NCBI GenBank assembly: GCA_963700305.1
Contig: CAVOXB010000021.1
Coordinates: forward strand, 186,001-250,000
Source of the DNA: Desulfomonile sp963700305
GTDB lineage: Bacteria > Desulfobacterota > Desulfomonilia > Desulfomonilales > Desulfomonilaceae
DNA length: 64,000 nucleotides
Direction: 5' to 3'
The notes beneath the pieces were generated by a model that saw only the letters and a list, made by a program, of their open reading frames with translations, made no database searches and had not been told where the DNA came from. Within the stretch, counting starts at the first letter, position 1; every line of letters begins with the position of its first letter. Both the position numbers and the translations under genes were made by a program. Positions 1 to 10,195 of this stretch are shown one piece after another.

Positions 1-1106
1 CCTGCGTCTTTCCACTCTTTGTCATACAGAAATTTGTCTTTATCCCGTGCAAGCCTCCAGAATCCTGAAACCTTCGGAAAATATTTGACAATTGTGCGTT
101 TCACATCATTAAGAGAGCTCAGGTGAACCAGGCCGGCCTGGTAGGCTTCCGGACGCTGCTGCACAGCCGCTAATTCTATGTCACACAAAGGTTTGTAGAA
201 TTTCGGTTCGGACAGCTCACCGGCCACGTAGAATCCACCGTCTACGCAGTAATCAGGAGAAATTGCCATAGCGGAAGCAAGAAGATTCCTCTGAATCTCA
301 ATGTCGTTTTGGATTCTTGTCAACTGCTGATCTGCGCGAATCCTCTTCTGTTCCGCCCGGTTGAAATCCTCGATTTTGAATAAACTACTTTCTAGAAGTC
401 TGCCTATTTTATCGGCTGTATTCCTGCGAGTCGCCAGCAACTTTTCTGCGATAGGTAAACATTCCTGGAGAGAAAGGAGGCGAAAGAAAGCTGAATCGAC
501 TACTTCAAGTAATTTCTGGGCCGCCCGGACTTTCTGATAGTGAGATTTCCTCTTATCATTACGGCTGTTCTTGGTGACAAAATGGGCAAGGGCAGCGTCA
601 GTAGGACTCCAGCGTGCCTCAACGGTGTAATACCAGGTGCTTCGTTCATGACCGGTGGAAAAACTCGTGACTCCGGTTCCTCCACCACCAATGTTAGGCG
701 GCAAACCCTCTTTGCCCAGAACATCGGAGTAGGAAAATCGCAGAGCGCTCTTTTCGCTCAGATCGCCTGTGAACAAGAAATGGGGAAGGATTTTGCCACG
801 GTTACTGTCAGCAATCGCTGCCTTGGCAAATTCGTCCAATCTCGCAGCCTGAAGTTCGAGATTATTTGTCAGGGCAAGGCCTCGACAATCCTCCAAATTA
901 AGAGTCCTTTTCCCGAGTATGGCAGTGGCAGGACGATTCCGGTGATTGACAAGCGTTAACGCACTATTCTTGCGTGTCACTTCCAGTTCGTCTGCGGCGC
1001 GAAAACGATCAATCAAGGCAGAACGACATGACATCAGCATGGGAAGAGCAATTACTATTCCCATCAGCATCACTGTCCGTTGAAGCAAACAGCCTAAAGG
1101 CCTCAT
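1..1106 (-). CDS. TolC-family outer-membrane efflux protein (partial, 3' end outside window)
   Basis: The minus strand stays open from an ATG at 1106 to the left edge, about 368 codons, so the C-terminus lies outside the window. The start has a hydrophobic signal with a lipobox-like end (ALPMLMSC), which suggests a lipoprotein of the NodT/OprM kind. Further in are a TolC-type entry segment (LNLEDCRGLALTNNLELQAA), a Gly-rich strand and long Gln/Arg/Leu helices typical of the periplasmic barrel. The family forms the outer-membrane channel of tripartite efflux pumps. It begins 8 bp after the restored stop of the adaptor gene upstream, so the two are probably one operon; the inner-membrane pump is not in the window. 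Family assignment rests on helix pattern and context. Confidence 0.72.
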   Translation of the reverse strand, partial: MRPLGCLLQRTVMLMGIVIALPMLMSCRSALIDRFRAADELEVTRKNSALTLVNHRNRPATAILGKRTLNLEDCRGLALTNNLELQAARLDEFAKAAIADSNRGKILPHFLFTGDLSEKSALRFSYSDVLGKEGLPPNIGGGGTGVTSFSTGHERSTWYYTVEARWSPTDAALAHFVTKNSRNDKRKSHYQKVRAAQKLLEVVDSAFFRLLSLQECLPIAEKLLATRRNTADKIGRLLESSLFKIEDFNRAEQKRIRADQQLTRIQNDIEIQRNLLASAMAISPDYCVDGGFYVAGELSEPKFYKPLCDIELAAVQQRPEAYQAGLVHLSSLNDVKRTIVKYFPKVSGFWRLARDKDKFLYDKEWKDA

Positions 1107-1113
1107 CCGGACC

Positions 1114-1993
1114 TCATTGGTCGCTCTGCAAGGAACCGCTCATTCCGATTTCAAGTTCCTGCGACTGGTTGTCTATCAGTACCGAATATTTTCCTGGTGT
1201 CTGTTTTGGGGTCAATGATTGGCTCTATGCGTTCGACAGTGCCCGAAAACTCTTTTCCCGAAGGGTGCTTGAAGGACGCTTTCATATGCTTTTTGAACAG
1301 ATGAGCAAGGCTCACGGGAACATTGGCCACAGCATAGACGTGGGCATTGTCGATCATCAGTACAAGTTTCTCGAGAGGAGCTACTGGTTCATTGGCTTCT
1401 TTGTAACGGGCAGCAAGATAGCCTGTGAACGGCGCTTTCACTTGGCAGGCATTCAACTCGAGCATCGCTTGATCGAATTCGATCTGCGATTCCGCTTTCT
1501 TGCTCTGTAGAATTTCAACTTCCGCTTCAGCCCGGCTGAGTTCCTGAAGGCTTCCGGCCTCCATCGACAGGAGCTGTTCCTTTATTTCTCTGTCCTTTTC
1601 AGCACGAACGAGCGCCGTCCCGATAGCCTTGAGTCTTTCCTCAACCTTACGAGCGGCAAGATCGTACCTCTTTCGCGAGATCTCCAAAATAACCTGACCT
1701 TTTTCAACGAGATCTCCAGGTTCGAAATAGTAATTTTCGATTACTCCGCCTACTTCGGCACCCAATGCAGCAGTTCGATATGGGTTTATGACAGTGATCT
1801 CAATAGCGTTCGAAGGAGTTGTCGTTGGGAGTTCTGACGGCAGGCCATTATGATTCTGGTCCTCGGGGAGAGGCCGCTGCAGATGGTCCGAGATCTCGGG
1901 TTGCTTAACGTCCTCGGAAAAGACTCCTTCTCCAGAGAGCGCGATGAAGAAGAAGCAGAATAGGATACGCAGACTTCGCGTCCGGTCCAGCAT
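1114..1993 (-). pseudogene. HlyD/RND-type periplasmic adaptor, frameshifted near its C-terminus
   Basis: Periplasmic adaptor (membrane fusion protein) of a tripartite efflux pump. An N-terminal signal helix (LRILFCFFFIALSG) is followed by a lipoyl-like half motif (GGVIENYYFEPGDLVEKGQ), a long coiled coil, the second half (CQVKAPFTGYLAARYKEA) and a beta-barrel. The ATG frame runs off near 1190 after KTDTRKIF. Dropping one A from the AAAA run at 1189-1192 restores a natural ending (VLIDNQSQELEIGMSGSL) with a stop at 1114. The protein would then be about 292 residues, shorter than most adaptors. The lesion is a homopolymer indel, so a sequencing error is as likely as true decay. The TolC-like gene follows directly. 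Confidence 0.8.
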
Positions 1994-2488
1994 TCTAATC
2001 CATACCTTTGAAAAGAATAAAATTACACTAAAATTAGTCGGCAGGGTACATCGAAGTCGTCAAAATTGTCAAGGAAACTCGCGAAAGATATACTGCTCTC
2101 ACTGCGAATTAAAACGCGAAATATCCATCATTTCATGAAACATTAAATTTGGCGGAAGTACGCCAAAGCGCAGTGCATCACTTGTCATACGCAATGTATG
2201 CATCATAGGTGCACATACAAAGTTCCGTCCAACATTCCGCAGGACGGAAGCTCACGTTGACAGAAGGCCCTTGACATGTCACCATAATAATTGATCAGAA
2301 CATGACCAACTACTCGTGATGTGTTGCGAAAGGGCTCGCATCCTTCTTAGTAGAGCCAGTATGAGGAATTGTTAAATTGGATGCAGTACGGTAGGCTATT
2401 GCGCTCCACTCGTTTGTCCGCGAGCTTCATTTCAGAAGATCGCTTTGGGAATTCGAACTCACACTATGAATATGAAGGGATTGGAAAA
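1994..2488. other. Intergenic region, no gene seen
   Basis: AT-rich stretch between the divergent efflux operon and the exported protein at 2489. No open frame with coding character was found. It probably holds both promoters, but no convincing -35/-10 pair could be fixed. Confidence 0.4.
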
Positions 2489-3161
2489 ATGCATTGCGCA
2501 TTAGTCACTTCCGCGCTCGTTGTTTTCGCTGTGATTTTCGGGATTGCAAATCAGTCTTTTTCATCTGCTCTATCTGAATCAATCGGTACTGATTCGATTC
2601 AGAAGACGTTAATTGAAGTATCGGCTCAACCTTCTGATGGAAATCCTACTGATAAAGCGGGGCCAACTGCGACTGACAGGGCGGGAGCGGAACCGGATCA
2701 GGTGAGTTTGCTCAAAAAACAAATTATTGAAACTCAGAACAACTCAAAATTGGGTTTCAGAAAAGTTGTACTATGCAGTCGGGTTGAAGGTTTCGGTATG
2801 TATTGGCCTCTAAATCCCGAGCAGCCCGCATCCAGTTTGCTGCTCTACTTCGAGCCGTCCAACGTCAGCACGATGGTGAGTGGCGATCGGTATGTGATCG
2901 ACTGCACGGTTGATCTTGTAGCAACGGATAGTACCGGGAAAGGTTGTATTCGGACAAAACGGCATACTTAAAATCAACAGGGTCTCGCGGTCCCCGATCT
3001 TGGATTTATTTTTCAATATCAAATTGGATCTGAAAAAGCCGCCAAAAGAGACCCTGACTTTGGCAACGGTGTTTCATGACAAAATTAAGAATCAGTCAAT
3101 CACAACTAAATACAAGTTAAACTTCAAGTCAGGAGACAAAGCTACATTGGAAGGCATTTGA
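2489..3161 (+). pseudogene. Exported protein of unknown function, frameshifted
   Basis: I do not recognise the family. The best start is the ATG at 2489, preceded by an AAGGGA-type ribosome site and followed by a signal peptide (ALVVFAVIFGIANQSFSSA). A low-complexity Pro/Thr/Ala linker comes next, then a beta-rich domain (VSTMVSGDRYVIDCTVDLVA). The frame ends at 2971, but the next frame continues without a break (GILKINRVSRSPILDLFFNI) to a TGA at 3161. A one-base shift near 2945-2960 would give about 223 residues. The protein is probably periplasmic or surface attached. Nothing nearby hints at a role. Confidence 0.55.
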
Positions 3162-3523
3162 ATGGGGACTATGTCCCCATGGGAGTTAGAATAAGGCTGT
3201 CTGGGGACTCTATAGTGGCGGCCGGCGTCCCTGCCGGCCAGATGGTGGCCTTCACCCGCTCGCCATTGAGGGAGTCTTCCGCTACACAGGTGAAGTTTTC
3301 GTGCGAATTAGGGCGCCCTTTACCCACGATGGACGGCAGGGACATCGGCCGCTACTAATACTATCCCTACAACGTAACTTATTGTATCTCCAAGACTTGA
3401 AGCACGCACTTCTTTCTATGTGACATGCGGGCTCGGTGGTTTCGGTTCTGTATCCATGTCACCTGTTCGATTAACGTTTCAGGTGTGTGCTGCTTCATAG
3501 GTAAGATGACCTTGAGCAATACC
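3162..3523. other. Intergenic region with a GC-rich hairpin
   Basis: No gene seen. A perfect 7-bp inverted repeat (GGCCGGC at 3220-3226, GCCGGCC at 3233-3239) lies in GC-rich sequence unlike its flanks. A similar GGCCGGC-containing patch occurs near 11230, so this may be a piece of a dispersed repeat. Confidence 0.4.
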
Positions 3524-4426
3524 CTAAGCTGCCACAGAGTAATGGACGGAGCTTTTTTTTCCCATCCTGATTTTCAGGTGCCAGAGGAAGAAATGGGCCA
3601 GCATGAAGGTTGTAATGGGGTGATGCCACCCGGGAAATTTACGAACCTCGTAGTGGTCCATACCCAGTTCTGTCTTGGTTTCCTGCAAACACTGTTCGAT
3701 TGCCCATCTCAGAGCACTGAGCCATACGAGCGTGTTCAGCCTTGTACTGCTCATGGCGTTGCTGATGAAATAGCTGTATTGCGGATCTTCGCCCAACGTT
3801 CGACGGATCAGCAGCCAAACGGTCTTCTTTGGAAGCCCGGCAGCCGACAGGACAACTCGGCGCCGGGTGAACTCATAGACGATTGGCCCCTTGGTCCCTT
3901 CCGACACCTTCCGGCGATACCAGAAGTAGTCGTTCGTGTTTCTGGCCAGATCCTCCACCGTCAGCGGCTTGGCTTCAGGAGCAACCAGAACTCTCTTCCT
4001 GCGTTTCTTTCCTCCCCAGCGGTATTCTCTCTTTTTGGTAATGGTCATGGGTCGCTTCAGCCAGCATTGGGTATCTTTTGGGACGGATACGAAGTAGGTT
4101 GTGCCGGGCAGTGCCTCAACTGCTGCGATAAACTCCGGGCTGACCCCGTATAAAGAGTCGGAAAGCACATACTTGAAAGGCAGGACATCTTCTTCTTGGC
4201 TGAGGGCAGTGAGCATTTCTGCCGCCAGTTTGGGCTTGGACTGGAAACCAATTTCAGCAGTCAGATTGCACTTTGTTCGTCGTTCAACATAGTCATCCCA
4301 CGGAGCATCGCTGACGAAACGCTGCAATGCCCTAACATTGACGTTCTCCAGAGCCAGTGCTATGGGTTCAATGGATTTGTAGCCATACCTGCTCGGAACA
4401 ACGTGGATGTTCTCGTAAGTGCGTAA
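3524..4426 (-). pseudogene. IS701-family transposase remnant with internal deletion
   Basis: DDE transposase of the IS701 type. Recognisable blocks are FVSDAPWD (about 4318-4295), the segment DDYVERRTKCNL, a conserved IGFQSKPKLAAEML stretch, VLSDSLYG and the C-terminal WAIEQCLQETKTELGMDHYE motif. In the family FVSDxPWD and DDYxERRxKCN are separated by roughly 100 residues that hold the first catalytic Asp; here they are fused directly, so that segment is deleted. The N-terminus is also unlike the family, and the open frame reaches back into the tatA stop codon by chance. It should be inactive. Terminal inverted repeats could not be fixed. Confidence 0.75.
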
Positions 4427-4587
4427 CCGTGCCGAAAGAGGAAAGAGGAAAGAGGAGGGATCATGTCCGGTAAGGGTTGGAGTTGGTATCAGTCGTTTCA
4501 CCCTCGCAATTGTATGGTTGGAACATTGCGAGTGCGATGGAGAATAAGTGCTAATCCGAATAGAATTTTCGAGAACTACCATAGACA

Positions 4588-4800
4588 TCAGCTCTGTGGG
4601 GCCTTACCCACCGTCTGCTCTGCCGTTTTCTCGGGAGTTGGCAGAGTCGGAGCGGTCTTGTCGTCATCATCGAGGTTCTTCTTGAAGGATTTGATTCCCT
4701 GGGCGACTCCGCCCATAATCTCCGGTATTTTCTTGGCGCCGAAAATTATGATCACGATCGCTAGGATCAGCAACAATTCTGTGGGGGCGGGAATACCCAT
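4588..4800 (-). CDS. tatA: Twin-arginine translocase subunit TatA/TatE
   Basis: Seventy-residue Tat component that multimerises in the inner membrane to pass folded proteins with twin-arginine signals. The short N-terminus is followed by one membrane helix (LLLILAIVIIIFGAKKIPEI), the conserved FG at the helix end, an amphipathic helix (IKSFKKNLDDDD) and a loose acidic/Pro tail. The start is the ATG at 4800, because an AAGGAG ribosome site lies just upstream; a longer in-frame extension lacks this and looks non-coding. tatC and tatB are not nearby. The stop codon touches the transposase remnant. Intact. Confidence 0.93.
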   Translation of the reverse strand: MGIPAPTELLLILAIVIIIFGAKKIPEIMGGVAQGIKSFKKNLDDDDKTAPTLPTPEKTAEQTVGKAPQS

Positions 4801-5298
4801 TTGATTCTCCTTTAAGCTCCCATGAGCAACATTTAGCGGCATTCTATTTGAAACATGGAAGCTAGTCAAGTCACCGCATATCCAAAGATTTTCCCGCGAC
4901 GCCACGGAGGTGCCTCTAAGCTTGCGGGGGAAGGAGGCACTACAATGCTGTTGAATAAAAGAGAATTCCATGGGTCCCACGTCGTCTCGTGGGAAAGACG
5001 GGTCCGGAAGACTTAATTCTGGATTCCGATCTTCGTTGGAAAGGCGCCAGAGTTTCCACGTCATGGACAGGCTACATAGTTTGACGGGGAAAATTTTGTC
5101 CTACCCATGTCATGTGTAAGCTAATGGTCTCGCGCACTGTCGAGCGTATCTTCTCCTAATAATTGGAATCTGGCATGGTGACCCGACGGGGAACCTTTGT
5201 TCGGCAGCCGAGTGGCATTCCCCTGAGTTAGTCGCTATATTGAAAGTGAGCCGCTGGTTTTGGCAATTTCGCGCAAGCAGGGAACCGGAGTTCTGCAA
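4801..5298. other. Intergenic region between divergent tatA and sensor kinase
   Basis: No gene seen in about 500 bp. Both flanking genes read outward, so their promoters should lie here, but none could be assigned with confidence. Confidence 0.4.
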
Positions 5299-7238
5299 AT
5301 GGCCGGGGATAAGAAAGCCGAAAATTATCAAATTGAGCAATTGATCGCTAGAATAGCTGAATTGGAATCGACCGTGGCGCGACTACAGGAGGAAAATTCA
5401 GCCCTCCTGGAAGAAGGGTCAAGGTTCGAGGCCATCACTGAGGCCTTTGACGGGCTCATGTACATGTGTTCCAGGGATTTTGATGTGGAATACATGAACA
5501 AACGAATGATCGAACGCACGGGATGGAATCCTGTGGGCGAGAAATGTTATAAGGCACTTCATGATCTTGAAGGAGTCTGCCCCTGGTGCGTGAACGATAA
5601 GGTCTTTGCCGGCGAAGTAGTCAAATGGGAGATACGTAGCCCCAAAGATGACCGCTGGTATTACGTGGTAAACGCGCCGTTGCGCCACAAGGACGGATCC
5701 ACGTCCAAGCTGGCGATTATCCAGGACATCACAGATCGGAAACTTGCCGAAGAAAAGATACTGCATCAAAACGATTTCCTCAATCATGTGCTGGAATCAC
5801 TGACTCATCCTTTCTATGTGGTAAATGCCGATGATTATTCGGTGATTATGGCGAATTCCGCTGCCCGTAAGCCCAATTCGGCAGGAAAGAAAGGCGCCGA
5901 AGCTCCGGGACAGTCGCCCCTGCTATGCCAACTGGGGCTGCCATCTCCGATGGACGAAGTCAAGAGAACAGGCAAACCGGCGACAATGGAGCACGTTCAC
6001 GAACTGGAATTGGGCCAGACAAAGCATCTTGAGATCCACACGTACCCGGTTTTCGACAAGAATGGCAAACTGGTACAAATTCTGGAATACGTGCTGGATA
6101 TTACTGATAGGAAACATATGGAACAGGCCCTGCGCGACTCGGAGACCAGGATCCGGTCCGTGGCCCAATCCGCCATAGACGCAATCATCTCGGTGAATAA
6201 TGAAGATAAGATAATATTCTGGAACTCCGGAGCCCAGCGAATTTTCGGTACAGAGAAGAGGAAATACTCGGAAAACCGGTGGTTACTTTGATACCGGAAC
6301 GGTACAAAAAAGCACACAGCGAGGGCGTCGAGAACTATCTTCGAGCCGGTGAGGCACATCTGATCGGACGCACCGCAGAATTGCAGGGCCTCAGACAAAA
6401 TGGGGAAGAGTTCCCACTGGAATTGTCCCTTTCCACTTGGAAGACTCAGGGTAAGCTGTACTTCACTGGCATCATCCGTGACATTACTGACCGCAAGGAG
6501 GCGGAAAAAGCTCTAGCACAACGCAGAGAAGAAGTGAAGCAACGGAAGGAAGAACTGGAGTCATTGATTCAGATGGTAGCACACGACCTGAAAAGTCCTG
6601 TGATCACAATCGCCGGGCTGGTGCGAAACCTCAGGAATAAATTGCAGGATTCCCAGGATGAAAACAAGGTGCCGTTCATTTTGGATCAGCTCATGTCATC
6701 CAGCAAAACAATGGAAAGATTCCTCACTGACCTGCTTGACGGAATGGCGCTTGAAGGAACAGAGCCAGAGCTGACGCTGCTTAAAATGGACGAGATAGCG
6801 TCCGAAGTCATCCGTGAACATAAACACCTAATAGATGAAAAAGGCATCAATGTTCAATTGGATTTCGCAGCCGCCGAGGCCTCACTGTTCGCTGACAAAC
6901 TCAGGATTAAGCAAGTCTTCGATAATCTATTGACCAATGCCGTTCGATACATGGGAAATGTACCGGATCCAAGGATATGGATAACGCTGCAGGCTGAACA
7001 CGATATAGTGACAGTGGCTGTGTGCGATAACGGCGTGGGGATAGCTCCTGAATATCAGGCTAGAATATTCGACCAATTCTTCCGCATTCCAAATCCCTCT
7101 GCACAAAAGGGCACCGGCCTGGGGTTGTCTATCGTGAAGAAAATAGTGGAGATCCACGGGGGGAAAATCTGGTGCGAATCTCAAGAAGGTCGCGGAGCCA
7201 AATTTGTTTTCACCCTTCCCAAAAGAGTCCATGCCTGA
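5299..7238 (+). pseudogene. PAS-domain sensor histidine kinase, one frameshift
   Basis: Soluble histidine kinase with a coiled-coil N-terminus, three PAS domains and a HisKA/HATPase core. The dimerisation box is MVAHDLKSPVITIAG; ATP-binding boxes are DNLLTNAVRYM, DNGVGIAPE and KGTGLGLSI. The first PAS carries a CPWC motif. The frame breaks near 6249: the second part begins EILGKPVVTLIPERY, and restoring one T (GGT-TAC) gives the usual PAS string FGYREEEILGKP. I prefer the ATG at 5299, with GGAG 8 bp upstream, over the TTG at 5260. No response regulator is adjacent. The single-base lesion may be a sequencing error. Confidence 0.82.
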
Positions 7239-7367
7239 CTCACACCCAGAGTCTCTGTTAACGGCCTGACCAACAAGTATTATTAATTCCGACGCTTACC
7301 TGATGTAAGCATCGGCTCAGGCTGAAAAACTGCTCAACAATCGAGAAAAGGTTCTTAAGGAACATCT

Positions 7368-7646
7368 CTAATCTTTTTTATTGCGGTTCTTGGTCGTTTC
7401 TGAGGGGTCTGCAGTATTCCATTCACCTGATATTTCTACATCAATTCCTTCCTGAGCCATACGAGCCATTTCCTGAATGTTTATGGTCTGGGTATCTGCC
7501 GTCGAAATTTCCGAGGTCTCTAAATGAGCGGGATCCAGAACTTGTTTGCATTCGGGGCACATGACGCTACCGGTTTTCAGGCGCGCCTCCAATACCCTCA
7601 AATAAACGCCGCAGATGCATTTCACAATTATTTCATTCTGTTTCAC
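7368..7646 (-). CDS. Small zinc-ribbon protein, function unknown
   Basis: A 92-residue protein with one likely metal site: C-x-C-G near residue 10 and CPEC near residue 31, a typical four-Cys zinc-ribbon knuckle pair. The C-terminal half is polar, rich in Thr, Glu and Asn, with no membrane segment. It starts at 7646. Family members of this shape are often rubredoxin- or ribbon-like accessory proteins, but I assign no role. It is convergent with the upstream kinase and lies just after the broken processing protease, possibly co-transcribed with it. Confidence 0.5.
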   Translation of the reverse strand: MKQNEIIVKCICGVYLRVLEARLKTGSVMCPECKQVLDPAHLETSEISTADTQTINIQEMARMAQEGIDVEISGEWNTADPSETTKNRNKKD

Positions 7647-7674
7647 GTCGTCACCTGTCGAATCTGGTTAGAGA

Positions 7675-9122
7675 CTAATTGGCCAACAAAGCGTCAATAC
7701 AATGTTGAGAAAGGCCAAAAGCCGCTTTTCTCTTTAGCTTCGATATACTGGAGCACTTTTTCAATCCAGGGATCGTGCTCCAGTTGGTCCGCCCTGAGGA
7801 CGTCCACGCGTGTCGTTCCAGCCCTTCTGAATCTTGCTCCAAAACGACATCAGGCTGCAAACCTTTTCCATCTATATCACGACCGTCCGCAGTGTAATAG
7901 TGTGCAGTTGTGAGGCGAAGCGCCATTCCTCTATTCATGGGAAAAATAGCTTGGACAGACGCTTTTCCGAAGCTGCGAAGCCCCATAACTATCACGTTCG
8001 GGCGTCCCTGGAGAGCGCCTGCAAGTATTTCAGACCGCGCTGGCGGATCCGTTATTAATGAGAATTTTTATGCGCGCCCTCAGAGAATGCCCTCTCCCCG
8101 GATGCCATGAATTCGCGGTTTAGACCGGGGTTCCGTCCCCGCATGGATGTTATGAGTCCGTTGGAGACAAAAAGCCCCGCCACTTGAATAGCTTCATCCA
8201 ATACGCCCCCGGGATTGTCTCGAAGATCCAGAATGAGCTCCTTGTCTCTCGAGCGGATCCTGGAAAACTGCAATAATGCCTGCTGGACATCAGCTGCAAC
8301 GGCTTCTTGGAAATTCACTATACGAAGATAAGCCACTTCAGGTGAAATCATTGCAAATCTCACGGGCGGAATTTGGATCATTCTGCGCTTGATTTTGAAT
8401 TGCCTAATTTCGCCGCTCTTAGCCTGCTTCACTTTTGCCGACATGATGGATCCTGCGGGGCCCCTCACTTTCCGGAGAACCTCTACCAGCGGCAAACCAT
8501 GAAGCGCCTCTCCATCAATCTCCAGAATTGTATCTCCTGCTTTTATGCCTGCTTTGTAGGCAGGGGAGCCCTCAAAAGGCGAAATCACGATGTAATCCCC
8601 CGCCTTGGGGGTAACAACCATTCCAACTCCGCCAAACTTCCCGGAAGTGCCTATTTTCAGTTCCTTGAGCATCCCTGCATCCATCAAGCACGAGTTTGGG
8701 TCCAAATCCTGCAAGTACAGGTTAAGAGTTTTGAGCAAGGCTCGCTCAAGATTTACTTTGCACAATTCTGCGGCCTTAGATACCGCGTTGGCAAAACATG
8801 TCTCCGGATTTTCCTGACATTTGCTTATGCTTTCGAGATCCTCAGTGCATGTGGGAAGTACAGACATTGTGAATCTGTCGAAGATCGCTTGGAAAATTTC
8901 CTGGTCCGGGATTTTTTCCACGTAATGCTCTCTCAATAAAGCGACTGCTTCGTCAAAAGGAGTTATCCCGGTGAATTTTCGCAAGGGCCGCGTGAAATCG
9001 GGCTCAGTCTCATTCGACTGGGACGGGTACGCATAAAGGGGCTTTGGATCATGCCCTACAATAAGTGCCACAAACACCGTCCATACCGTAACGGCGCAGA
9101 GTATTTTGGGTAATTGCCTCAA
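7675..9122 (-). pseudogene. ctpA: C-terminal processing peptidase (S41/CtpA), disrupted
   Basis: Periplasmic serine protease with a PDZ domain; the family trims proteins from a C-terminal tag. The 5' part (8055-9122) has a signal peptide, PDZ strand (GGVGMVVTPKAGDYIVIS) and the S41 block ILDLRDNPGGVLDEAI. The 3' part (7675-7995) has the catalytic Lys region (RSFGKASVQAIFP) and YYTADGRDIDGKGLQPD. Between them, KILINNGSASA and SEILAGALQGRPNVIVMG lie in two further frames, so at least two indels fall around 7995-8055, at the nucleophile motif (S-A-S). As written, no active enzyme can be made. The break flanks the core motif, so genuine inactivation is plausible. Confidence 0.83.
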
Positions 9123-9548
9123 ATTACACTCTTTTCCTTATTCCTGCGCGGATGTTTTGCAGAGGTCGATCATTGTCATGCTTGCGGACACACAGATGTC
9201 GCTTAGATGAACAGGAAGAACCTTCCGCAATCTTTTTTCAGAATCTTAAAGGCATGTCCATAATATCATATCGAGGGATGCTAGGTAGCGATCCATGCTA
9301 AAAAATGATGACCTGTCGCCAAAATTACCATTTTCATGGGACTCCCCTGGACCTGGGTTGTTCCTGTTTCGGTGTCGTCGGGTACTCGGTTGGTAAGAAA
9401 GATGGGAAGCGTCCTTCAATTACCCGTTCTGAAGCCGTTGCCTCGTCCATGACCCAGCCGTTACGGTGCACTTTGGAAAAAAGTGGTGACAAAAGCGTGT
9501 TTCGAGGTTACAATTAACTTTTTTCCACTATAAGTTCGCGAGGGGAGT
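9123..9548. other. Intergenic region, no gene seen
   Basis: About 425 bp between the divergent protease remnant and the small exported protein. A 70-codon open frame starting at 9305 has no ribosome site or recognisable composition and is probably chance. Confidence 0.35.
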
Positions 9549-9944
9549 ATGGTTTTTCAAAGGGCCTTGACAGCAGCTTTTATTGCAGTGTTCCTTGGTC
9601 TCACTTTTTTCGTTAATGCAAACGGGGCTTGATGCGATTTCGCCTTCTGGGCAGAAGGCGCGCGCGGCGTCTCCAGCATGATGCCAAATCCCGGCCAGCA
9701 ATCCGGGACTTGGGGCGATCAGAATCAAGGGCAGGCATACAACTATCCTCAGGACTATAACGTGCAGGTGACCACGGGTGATGGGACACCATCCCCTGAA
9801 TCCGGCAGGATGCGAGCCGTTGCTCCCAAACCTGCGCAACCCCGGGCCGTTCAAGATTTGAATCGAACCCAGACCCCCGCAACAGGTGCGTCGGAAACGG
9901 CTGTCACGCGGCCAGGCGTTCGAGCCGCCCTGACGAGTTTCTGA
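9549..9944 (+). pseudogene. Small exported Pro/Gln-rich protein with in-frame TGA
   Basis: An ATG at 9549 opens a clean signal peptide (LTAAFIAVFLGLTFFVNANG) and meets a TGA at 9630-9632 just where the mature protein would begin. The same frame is then open to 9944, with a Pro/Gln/Thr-rich mature region (PGQQSGTWGDQNQGQAYN). Total length is about 131 codons. The TGA is followed by TGC and, 8 bp later, by a perfect 7-bp stem (CGCCTTC/GAAGGCG) with a 6-nt loop. Options are a nonsense mutation, two compensating frameshifts (the +1 frame reads LDAISPSGQKARAASP) or stop recoding. Function unknown; probably cell-envelope. Confidence 0.5.
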
Positions 9945-10195
9945 GGCCAGGCAGTCACTTCCGGATGCGGTTCAAAAGTCCTTGTCCTCGCGAGTGTTAG
10001 GACCGTACTTGTGGTAGGCACGGTCGTATTGAATTTGGGATCATGATGTTGTATTAGAGTCCAATTTTCAGGGGTGTCGTGTCGGTGGACCGTGCTGCAA
10101 CTTCCTGAATTTTGTCAGAGGGGGTTCAGGGATGTTTTTTTCGAGAGCAGCCGGTTCGTCTCTTCCTTCATTCGAGCTTAGACAGAGGGGTAATT

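Noticed and set aside
4588..5064. Long (158-residue) version of TatA
   Set aside because: The ribosome site and family start both point to the ATG at 4800; the extension is unrelated sequence.
9528..9854. 108-codon minus-strand frame over the small exported gene
   Set aside because: The plus strand has a signal peptide and consistent composition on both sides of the TGA; the minus frame has neither.
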